NCBI GenBank assembly: GCA_038025085.1 | Contig: CM076151.1 | Location: 11,196,501-11,260,500 of the forward strand | Origin: Tetragonia tetragonoides | Lineage: Eukaryota; Streptophyta; Magnoliopsida; Caryophyllales; Aizoaceae | Direction of reading: 5' to 3' | Length of the DNA: 64,000 bases | Shown: in pieces, positions 51,701-62,100 of the stretch | Layout: each line of letters opens with the position of its first letter | How positions within the stretch are numbered: the stretch's first letter is position 1 | The notes under the pieces: generated by a model | What the model was told of the DNA's origin: nothing | What the model saw: the letters and a program-made list of their open reading frames with translations, nothing else | The model's database searches: none | Translations under genes and position numbers: made by a program

Positions 51701-54139
51701 TTAGAAATCTATACTAGTGGCAAATGATCAGATGAAAGGACATCAATAGACACTTAAATTAAGTGCTAGCTTGCTCAGTTGGTTGTCCATTTGTGAATGA
51801 TCATGGATGTCAAGTTGTCAACCTCAAACCACTTTACTTGATTCAACCATTTACTTTAGCAGGAATAAATTTAAAGAACGAAACTACTGCATAGGTTCAA
51901 AGTGTTCTACTGCACAGAACTACAGAGGCAATTTGTACCCACAGAAATTTATATACCAGTCTCTCTACATTTAACAGAATATCAGGACCATTAAAATAAA
52001 GAGAAACAGCATCGATCAAAAAAGATGACGAGGAAACTTCTTATATTACTCACATGACTTGCAAGCATGTATAGAAGGAGATTAAATGCAGCTCCAGCCC
52101 AAGCTGTTTCAGTCAAGATGCCAGAGGTTCTAGTAACTTCTCCATATAATGGGAAAACTCTGAGCACCCGTGGAATGTACTGGAAGAACACAACAAACTT
52201 CAGCAAGTTTTTTGTGTTCAATGATCTTGAGCCTCTCAATTTAGGTATGATAACTAAGATTGCCACCTGCAGATGAACCAAACAAGTCCAGTGTTAACAA
52301 AAATGCCAAACATGTATAACATATTAACAATAGTAAGAAAGAATAACTGATACAAGCTTCCTGTTCAACAGGAAAAGGGGGGAAAAAAAAAGAAAAGAAA
52401 AGGTGCAGCTATGGTGTGTACTACATGAGAAACTTGTATAATTGCAACAGAATACCGTCCTAGAGAACTTAAAAGGGATATCAAGACTCACTATCACTCC
52501 AGAGCAGAAATGGTAGGAAAGCGGATCATCTGACACTAATCTAAACAGTGAAAAAAATGACACAAATGCATAATGGGTTCATACTGAGTGTTCTAGTTGT
52601 ATGCATGATAGGTTCATTCTGAATGTTGTTGTTGTATGCATGTTGGGTTCATACTGAGTGTTGTAGCTGTATGCATGATGGGTAGTTTCATACTGAGTGT
52701 TTAGCTGTATGCATGGTGGGTTCATGCTGAGTGTTCTAGCCTTCTAGGTGTATGCATAATAGGTTCATAGGAGGCCACACAAAATGCCCGTAGAAAAATT
52801 AGTTTTCTTGGCATTATAAAAAAATTCAAAACAAACAACAAACAATTAGATAGATAGACTACTATTCATACTCAAGATCAATCATAAAGTCAAAGCTAGC
52901 CCTCAACCCTCCGGCTAAGACAACTAATTCTGTACAACTGTGAAAAATTCAGAATGAAAAATAGAGGTCCACTCATTATTTTCTTTTTGAATAAAATAGT
53001 AAACTATATTATCCATTCTTTCTTCCGTTTGGGATTACTACTGCTGCTGCTACTACTTCCATACTTCCACCATTAACTGTTCTCTTTTAGGGAAAAGAAC
53101 CTCTCTACAGAACGTCTAGGACTAGTTGTGAACATTTTGATTGACATTATGCATACACAATAAATTAATGGACATCTCTCAAAGCCTAAGCCAACTATAG
53201 TATTGAAGTCACAACTTACATGGGAGAAAATAAGTAACAAAGAAAGAAAAATCAATACATAAACCGTGTCTTTAAGTACAACTCAGAGGCGCAAGTACAA
53301 TGTATCCATATACAGTTGTAAGCTATTGTAAGTTTGCAACCGAATTTTCTACATACCTGTGGTAATGGAAGTACGGCAAGAATGTCAATCCAAAAGTAAG
53401 ACGACAGATATCTCTTTGCAATTGCTTTTGCATCTTCTACAAGAACACCTCTGCCAAAGACCCGAGAAGAGGGAGCAATAAAGCCAGTACGAAACTGGAA
53501 GATGATATGAAGCACGTAAAAGATATCAGTGAAAGAGCGCAAAACACTAGCTGTAATCTCCATCTTATTGTCCAAATCGAGGCACTTCTTATCATCATCA
53601 ATGACAGGGATGTAAAAGAACAAAGGATCTATTGAGACAGCGATAACACAGGATAAAACAAATATCTTGTTCCACTTCTGAAGAAATGGACCTTGTGGAT
53701 CTAAAACGTTCTTCTTAGACCATGAGGCATGTAAAGAACTGCCACTTAGAGATTCCCCAATCCTTTTAAAAACTTGAGGGAAAGACTGCAACCCTCTTTT
53801 AAATCTGTCGGAAATTGAGCCTAATGGCTTTCTGATTTTGCCAGGGAGATCATCATTTACAAAGGACTGCCTATCTTCACTTTTGTTTGGAACCCAATCC
53901 TGAAACCTGAACCAGGCAAAGTCAAATTAGTCCATTACTCCAATTATGGATGCACTGTAATGCCTTATCAATCTTCCAAATATTCATAAACTGTCAAACA
54001 CACTACCGGAAAATTACAACTTTACAAGCAATAGTAGACTCAGCCAAAAAGATAAAAGTACACCAAAATAGAACTATTGAATAAGAATAACTAATGAATG
54101 AGAAACTAACCTGACAAACTTCTCCTGGTTAGACTTCAT
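48740..54139 (-). CDS. CNGC1: Cyclic nucleotide-gated ion channel, CNGC1-like (group I)
   Basis: Seven coding exons on the minus strand: 54139-54111, 53906-53357, 52266-52054, 51476-51196, 50518-50407, 49895-49659, 49438-48740; total 2121 bp in consistent phase, 706 residues (AtCNGC1 about 716). Six membrane helices are visible: S1 KIFVLSCVIAVSIDPLFFYI; S2 FTDIFYVLHIIFQFRTGF; S3 FWIDILAVLPLPQ; S4 FFQYIPRVLRVFPLY; S5 FNLLLYMLASH; S6 AILISIAGLVLFSFLIGNMQ. The selectivity filter is GQN (LSALGQNLE), as in group I. The C-terminal cyclic-nucleotide domain has REGDPVDGMVFVMRGKL and GDFCGEELLTWALD, followed by an IQ-type calmodulin site (FIQAAWRRYHRKK). It is a plasma-membrane Ca2+/K+-permeable channel. 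The start exon encodes only MKSNQEKFV plus two bases. Confidence 0.94.
52567..52775. repeat. Five-copy ~40-bp minisatellite in a CNGC intron
   Basis: Repeated ggttcatactgagtgtt..gtatgcatgat units with slight length differences lie in the intron between the exons at 53357 and 52266. Confidence 0.8.
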
Positions 54140-55467
54140 CACTTTGGCCTGTAATTAACCTCTTGACTTAGATAAGAAACAATTTAACATTGACAAATTT
54201 TTCCTCAGTTTTCTTGAACATGTCCCAAAATATAACCAGTAGGCAGTATGACCACCTAGAGTCATCAAGAACATCTTCTCAGAACACAAAGTTAACATTT
54301 TGGAAGCAACACAAGGCCAACAACAATGTGTACAGAAATGATCATGCGACAGTTTCAAAACTTCATCTTTCCTTTGCATAAATACGTAATGAAATTAATA
54401 AGTAACGGAATGGGATCATAATTGCATTCTAAGGACATAAACTCCTGTACATATAAAATCCTCCAGGGGAAGGGAAAAAAACACTGACTAGTGAGTATTA
54501 TACACAAATCCAGTTCTATAACCCGCCAATTCTTAACCTAATGGCAAGAACAGCAAGTGAATCCCACATAAAACTTCAGTAAATTAAAAAGAAATCACCA
54601 GTAAAAAAAATGAAAAACACCCAGTAGGTCAGTAATATGAAATTACACAAATAAATGAAAAACCAAAGGCTTACCAAATATAAACAACACAAAATGCATA
54701 AAGCCATAATTAGCAGTTCTTAGAAAATGAAAGAGTTAAATTTTCAGTTACAGTCACTGAACAAGGAAGTTAAAAGGAGAGAAAAATTTTGTCAAAAACT
54801 TGTTCAAATACTAGAATTAGTATAATTCCTTCAGACAACCCAGACAATATACTTTGAAAGGAAGACGTGTAACCAAAATAACCAACCCCTCAAATGAAAA
54901 ACATACCACACACAATACTAATTACTAAACCCAGAAAAATAAAAACCAGAAATAAGGCAAACTGGCAACTTCAACTACAAATTCCCACCAAAAATAAACA
55001 AAAAAGACGGGTTCTTTACTACTTCATAATCATCAACTTCAAAAAATAATCACCACAAAAAAAAAGGGAAAAAGAAACATACCAATAGAAACTGTGAGTT
55101 GGGCAAGGAGAGCGATGATGGTTTTCCACAGAGTGATAATGGTGGAAATGGAAGTTTCCTGGACACTTCTAAAGCAAGTACCATTACCTTTTTTTTCCGA
55201 ATTAACCGTTTTTTTTATAACAACAAAGTCAGTTTTTAATTAATTAACGGTTTAAATGAAGTTGTATTTAATTTGCAGGAGCATTGCAAGTGTGAAAATT
55301 CTCTACCAACAAAACATCCAAAATGGAAATGGGTATTCGATGCTACGACAGATAGACTTCAGGACAGAGATAGACGCCAAAATTTTCCCTTTTTTTAATT
55401 TTATTATTTTCTTTGACAGAGTAAAATAATTCTTAAGACAAATTAAAGGACAGAGTCAATAATAGTG
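54140..55467. other. Upstream region of the CNGC gene
   Basis: No coding sequence. A 5' UTR exon and intron are likely, because plant CNGC1 genes commonly have one and a leader-like stretch (minus strand) lies at about 55080-55190, but its splice sites were not fixed. Confidence 0.4.
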
Positions 55468-55932
55468 AATGATTTCCTCAAATATACATCATTCACAAGC
55501 TAATTCTCAAATTAGCTTTGATTCAAAACTATTTCCCCACATATACACCACATAGGATCGGACTGTGGCCTGGAAGCGAATTTAATTTTTTTTTTTAGCG
55601 AAAGGCAAAGCCGCTGTGGCCCACAGCGGCTTACCTAAGCAGCTGTGGCCCACAGCGACTTTGCCTTTCGCTAAAAAAAAAACTTAGTGATCGGACTGTG
55701 GCCTAGAAGCGAAATTTTTTTTTAGCGAAAGGCAAAGCTGCTGTGGGCCACAGCTGCTTAGGTAAGCCGCTGTGGCCCACAGCAGCTTTGTCTTTCGCTA
55801 TAAAAAAAAAAAATTAAATTCGCTTCCAGACCACAGTCCGATCCTACGTGGTGTATATGTGGGGAAATAGTTTTGAACCGAAGCTAATTTGGGAATTAGT
55901 TTGTGAATGAAGTATATTTGAGGAAATCACAC
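55468..55932. mobile_element. 465-bp foldback MITE with nested palindromes, MULE-like TSD
   Basis: Left arm (from aatgatttcctcaaatatac) and right arm (to gtatatttgaggaaatcacac) are inverted repeats of about 190 bp that include actatttccccacatatacacca and tcggactgtggcctggaagcga. Target duplication aataatagtg (55458-55467 and 55933-55942) fits 9-10 bp, Mutator-type. Each arm ends in its own hairpin module flanked by agcgaaaggcaaag and ctttgcctttcgct, which in turn holds small perfect palindromes such as gccgctgtggcccacagcggc. No coding capacity. Confidence 0.88.
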
Positions 55933-56519
55933 AATAATAGTGTTTGCGGGACCACGTGTCCTTTTTTTTTTTTTCTATTGTTTATAGAGAAAGCTCAACT
56001 CTTTGGCCCGTTACATGGGAGTAGAAATGGCCTAAGGCCCATAGCAAGTTAGCAACAACTACCCCAAACATGAAATTGATGGTAATAAGTTTTGAACGCG
56101 AATCTAGAAATTGGATGGGTGAGAATTCTACCACCTGAGCTTCCACATTTTGCTCTTTCTTTCGGGCAAACGCATTGCGCTTCAAGGTTTTCCCCCTTAT
56201 TTTTGACAATTTTGGCTCTAATTCTCTATCCAAAAAACAAAAACTTCATAAACCCTAATGCCTCTAAAGCAACCTCGAGTGATGTAAGAAGGAACATCAA
56301 ATGTAGACAAAATTACACCATTAGCAAGAAGTACGATAACATTCAACAACTTCATAACAGATAAAAAACACATACAATTTAAGAACAATTTGGTGAAATC
56401 TCCTGGAATTTACCAAATTATGTCGAGGACACACTATAAAACAAACTTTGTGAAATACCCCTAAAAACGGGTTTAAATCGGCTCTAATATGACCCCTGTT
56501 AGGGCCTCCTAGTCTCCGA
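55933..56519. other. Intergenic DNA
   Basis: No gene recognised between the foldback element and the tandem array. Confidence 0.45.
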
Positions 56520-57645
56520 GCATCGTACTAATCCATGAATCCATGATTTAGGTGTTCGACACTTCCAAGTGGGGGACCATTAAGCTGGTCGTCCAAATAA
56601 CCACCCCCAATGGCCTCTCATGTCCACTAAAAGTCTCACATGCAATATGGTGCGAACTTTCGTTTCGCGACCATTACCAAGCCCAAAAGACGTGGATTAT
56701 AACCTTTAATTTCGGCTTCTTGGGTTCCGGTTAAAATATAGGGATTCCACTATTACCCAAGAGGACTCTTAGTGCCCTCCTTATACCATTTGGGGTTTTG
56801 ATTTCGTATTTCACCCATAATTTCAGGCCCTTTAGAGTGGGTGAACACTAAAGCAACATCCAAACTTAAAGTATCCGATAACCAAAGTTTGGGGCTCCCA
56901 TCTCCCTTAAGGGTGTCCTGTGTTGTTGTGCGATATGCTGCAAACATAACAAGTTCCGTACGGGAAGTCCAAAAAACAGGGATAATAAACTTTATTCCAG
57001 GTCTTTTTGGATCCTTTGAGATTTCGCCCAAACTTCTAACGGGGTCTATTGTCACTCATGACTCTAAGAGCACGTCCGATGCTCTCAATAGTTATTTCAG
57101 ATCTCCGAATCTTGTATTCATCTATAATTTTGGTGTTCCGCTCTTTAGAGCGGATGACATGTAAAACAATTGTTCGAACCTAATATGGATCCGATAAACG
57201 ACTTTGTGGGTCTCTCATGTCTTTAAGGAGTGTCCTATGTAATATGGTCCAAAATTAACAAATTTTGTTTTGTGGTATTGCTGGAGTCCAAAAACGTGGA
57301 GTACTACCTTCATTTTTTTCTTTTCCGGACTCGGCTGAGATTTTTGACTAAACTTCTCTAGGATTCGATTTTTCTTCCAAGAGGACCCCACACATCTAAT
57401 AGGTCATTGGGGTATCTGAAATTCATATTCTCCATAATTTCAATGTTTAACCATTTCGAGTGGGTACTAGTAAAACAATCATCGAAGCATCACATGACCA
57501 GATAATTAACCCTGCAGGTCTCTCATACGCACTAATGATATTCCGTACGATATGGTGCGAAAATAATTATTTTATTCCGGGTTCATTCAAAGCCCAAACA
57601 TATGAATTACAGCCTTCATTTTTCGACTTCCTATGGTCGAATTGA
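56520..57645. repeat. Four degenerate ~300-bp tandem repeats
   Basis: Each unit contains in order a cattt..gagtgggt..taaaaca block, a ggtctctcatgtc..taaggagtgtcctatg block, an atatggtgcgaaa segment, then agtccaaaa.acgtgga and an ttcatttt..ttccgg segment. The ctctcatg anchor occurs at about 56613, 56896, 57209 and 57515, i.e. spacings of 283, 313 and 306 bp. Units have diverged strongly. No protein-coding logic is seen; the short open frames across it differ from unit to unit. Confidence 0.75.
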
Positions 57646-57779
57646 TTAAAAAAAAACAAGTTGGCTAATTCCTAAGATGACCAATGGTCCATGCTTCCAT
57701 GGTCCACTTTGCTTGATTCTATAATTTGATTTGATAGGAGATGGGACATAAAGCTGTTACTAGTGGATGCATGAGTAAT

Positions 57780-59128
57780 GCCACGTTGTCACCCCTCTTC
57801 ACTGCCAAGTTACATTAATAACATCTCCCTTTCCCTCTTTTCTCTCTCCTCGTCTCGCCATTCCTCACTCTCTCTCTCTCCAAAAACTGGCTAATATCAG
57901 ACACGCTCCTCATCATTCCATTTCATCATCTAAACCCCCCCTTTTCTCTCTCTAGGGTTCCAATTTCTCTCTCTCTCTCTCTCTCCGATTTTACAGATAG
58001 AGGCATCCAAAAGACGATTGCCTTTTTTCGCTTTGTCTCCGATTGATTCCAACATATTCTCATCATCATCATCTAAAAAAAAAATAAATATTTACCTTTT
58101 TTTATTTATTTGGTTCAATTCTTACTTACAATTTTGTTTTATCCGATTCAATTTTGATATTTTTATCATCGGATATTAATTTGAGGATTAGATATGATGG
58201 ATCTGTAAATCTTTTGGATTTATTGATTTATTTTTTGTGGACGATGTGGTATTTTTTGCCCCCGGAGTGATCTTTTGTTAATGTAAGTTTGATTTCACCC
58301 TTCATTTATGGCGTATTAGCTTGAATTCAGCTCATTTGTTTCGTTTGATTTGTTCTGTTTACATTTTTGCTAGAAATGGTTAAATAATTTGAGGGGTGTG
58401 ATGTTGTTAGGTTTCAAGCTTTGTTTTAATGTTCATATTTTTTACTGGATTCTCATAAATTAGGGTTAATCTTGTTAATTTTAAGTGATGATATAGTTTC
58501 TCTAAAAAAAAAGTTGATGATATAGTTTGTGAAGATAGTCACTCTGTTATAAGGATTGATAAAACAAATTTTTAGTCCCATCCGAGAAAAAGACAGAAGG
58601 ATAAGGGAGTGTTGAAGAATTCTGTATGTGATTTGTTTAACTATATGGAATCATTTATTCTTTGACCAGTTTCCCTCAGACCATATATGTTGCTGAAAAC
58701 CATTTCAGGTTTATTATATCTTCTTTGTGTAGTGTTTACTTGAATGTTGATATAGATAGTTAGCCCCATTGCAGAGGTTCAATAGGTTAATCGTACCACT
58801 GAAGTTAAATGTTTACCAACTGTTGTTGTATTTTTGAAATTTGAGTCAAGATTGTGGTTGATATTTTGTGAGGAATTTTTGTGATCTTTGCATTGTTGAT
58901 AGAATGAATTCAGCTTAAGGTGGTACATTCCTAGGAAAATGTGATAATATGGTGGTCTTTTTTCAAAATTAAATTCTGGGGACAAACACCTCTAGCTGGC
59001 AAATAAGTACTTTCCTATCATGTTTGTTATCCTGATATAATGGACTAAAATTAGGCATTGTTTTTGATGCAAATTTGTAGATATTTCGGTGATTGCCCCG
59101 CAAAATTAGTTCAGTCTGGTAGACTTAG
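57780..59128 (+). promoter_or_regulatory. Promoter, 5' UTR and probable leader intron of the PP2C76-like gene
   Basis: Pyrimidine-rich Y-patches (ctctctctctctctc at 57968-57985) typical of plant core promoters and leaders lie about 1.1 kb before the ATG. A donor-like gttaatgtaagtttg near 58276-58290 could start a leader intron ending just before 59129. A micro-insertion lies at 58500-58514. Confidence 0.45.
58500..58514 (+). mobile_element. ~15-bp poly(A) retroposon scar with 14-bp TSD
   Basis: The insert ctct plus nine A and gt is bracketed by tgatgatatagttt (58486-58499 and 58515-58528). Extending leftwards the repeats read aagtgatg and aagttgatg, differing by one T. The structure matches the scars at 14865, 26071 and 29098. 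Confidence 0.62.
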
Positions 59129-62100
59129 ATGGTATGCAGCAGTTATCTAAGGAATGTCTTAATTCAAGCTGGGAGTATAGGAACTCTTTCCAAAAGAAGT
59201 TTATGGTCAGGAAGTGTTTTGCGTGACAATCTAGGCCTTACATATCCCTGGAATTGTGAATTCAGAAATTTCAGGACGAGTGTGAAAATGATGGTTGATA
59301 CGAGTGCTACTGAGAATCGGCGTTCCATAATCGATGTTTTACCACAGAAAGAGGATGATTGTGGCTACGCTACTGGAGGATGCAAAAGGTGATTCTCTCT
59401 GTTGCAGATTTATCCAACATATACTTTTTCTTGTACTTTCTTTGTATACACTTGGTTGTTTGCAAAAGGAACAATAGTGATAATATGTGTAATGTCTTTT
59501 GATTATATCAGGACAGCTGCGCCATAAGAGAATGTACTTTTATGTGGTTGGAATGGTATAGATATCGCAATTTAATGTCTATATCTTTTTACTAGGAGTC
59601 AACCAAAATTGATACATCATTTGGCCTTCTCATGTAGATTATTTGTAGTTGTATGATGGAAATAGAAATTGGTGTTACAATTCAATGCAGTTGCTCTCTG
59701 CACTCCAAGCTTTCTTGTAGCATGTTAATGCAAGCAGCTATTGTACAGTGTGCATTGAATAATTATGTTCCCATTAGGCACTTACTACGTTGATAGGTGA
59801 TTCATTAAGTTTTAAATTCCAATATATGCCAAAAACCCTGAAGGTTAGAACAGTCATAATTCCTAATAATAGTAATAATTAATATCAAGTAACAGAGATG
59901 CGTACCCGGTAAAGGTTGAGTGGTTCACTTTTCTGTGAGTGGCAACTAGCATGAAGCAGAGCTCCATCGTGGGTATCAGAATCATAGTAGTTTTATTTTC
60001 TTGTACTACAGAGTCTCACTTTTTATATTTTGTATTTTGCGTCAAGGGATGAACACTGTATTGTATGAACTCTTACAAGGTTATGAAAAAGCTGAAAAAC
60101 AGAAAATTGATTCACGATTATGTGGACTCCAATTTAATGGCAATGATATTAACTTTACCTTAGTTGGGCATTTGCAGACTTGTAGAATATACTCCGTATA
60201 GTATGCTAACCTCATTGCCATGTAGAACCTAAGGCTTGCTAATCCTAGGTATGGAAACAAAGAGTCCAACAAATATGCAACATTTAGTTCTCACCATTAA
60301 CTCCAATCCCCTATCCAAGGTGACACCTTCTGATATTATAAGTTATGTACTTGCGAAGCCTATTTGTGCTTACATGGGATTTTTGGATTCTAGCAGTATG
60401 TGATCTCCTTTGATGGTAATAAAGTTAGTGTAGTAATGATCGCTTTACGGGCGTGCTAGTTGTATGTTGTCCTGAAAACCCAAAGTTTCTTTTCCTTTAC
60501 GGGTTTTGTCGGTTATAACTTATACGATTTTGCAATCTCCTCTTGATTGTAGATTACCTAAACCTACATACTGAGGTTGTTTTTGATGCTCCCTTGGTCC
60601 TAAAGTGCAGGCCTTGTTGCTGTTCTCGAACATGCTTAAATAATGGTTCACTTTCCTTTACAGTACTCTTACTAGTCTCTGCTCCGGGATACTTGGCTCA
60701 TTATGTATTTAGATTCAACCAAATCTTTTGCTGTCTTTCCTTAGATAGGAATGTTTTGTACTATATCCTATAAAAAAAGGGAGGAATAATTTGTACCATT
60801 GCTCTTAACTTCCTCACCCTACCCTTTCTTAGGCTCACTTCCTCCCAACGTAGATGTGTGACACACAAGGCCACAACATAATGTTTACAATGGACTTTCT
60901 CACACTATCATTCACTCTAAGTCTAAGTATATATTATTTTTACGCAATATAGAGTGAATATTTTATTTGAGGCAGAGGGAACCGGCTTTTGAACATTTGG
61001 TTTCTGTCTTTATCTCTCACATGATGCATCAATGTTATTCTGCAAATTGCTTTCTTGTTTTTGGTATATTAGTTTCCTGCTAAATTTGTCCTTGATATGA
61101 TCCTGATATTGAGTGGAACTGCACTTCTCTTTGATTTGTTTATGTTATGGCAGTGAAGATGGAAAACTAAGCTGTGGATATTCAAGTTTCCGGGGAAAGA
61201 GAGCTAGCATGGAAGACTTTTATGATGTCAAAATGTCCAAAATTGATGGGAAGACTGTCTGCCTCTTTGGGATTTTTGATGGTTCGATTTTCTTATTTTA
61301 TTTGAAACATGTGAAGTGGCATTCTATTTTTGAACTGTCATTGTATGTTATATCTTGGGTGCTAGAATTGTCCTTGCAGGGGTTGGGGGAGAGGGGTATG
61401 CTTGTTTAGATGCATGAGCGTCCATGTGAAGCTATTATCTTAATTATTGGTAGGTTACTGAGGCTGAAGCAGTGAAGCTAACTTGGGTGGAGTGTGTAAT
61501 GATGAAGCCGTGGGTAAGATGAATGGCATCCGATGCTTTTCCTAATAGGATTGTACAAAATGGGTTTGTTGTGTAAATATTGCCATTCACCTTCGTGGAA
61601 CGTGGATTTGCATTTGAACCTAATATGGTTGGATTGAGAGATCAGATATGGCTCTTTGTCTCCCAACATCAATAACAACAGCAGCAACACAAACACATAT
61701 GAAAAGGGTGGAAAGAACAAAGCCGGGGGGGGGGGGCAGAGAAGGGTTTGTTGATGTGTGCCGAATAAGCTGTAAATAGGATATACTGATAGGTGCACAA
61801 TGTCGAAGCTCAAATATAGACATGTAGGTTGGGAGATATCCTTTTGCTTAAGGCAGGAGAAAGTCCTTAATCTCGTGTGATTGACTTAGTTGGCTAGCAG
61901 ACCTACTGGAATTACAGCTCAAGTCGGAAGAAGAGATAATTGCAGGAGTTCTTCAAATTTCCCATACTACCTAGCTAATTCTTCAGGTTTGTTGATAGAA
62001 AAGTGTATGGTTGTTTTGAATTGCTTAAGAGAGCCCTGAACAACGATGAGAGCGCTCACTCATCCCCTTACCCCCAAAAAAGAAAAAAGAAATCGTGAAA

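Noticed and set aside
61478..61823. Minus-strand frames in the PP2C76 intron
   Set aside because: They have no recognisable motif and cross a G10 run; considered chance frames in an intron.
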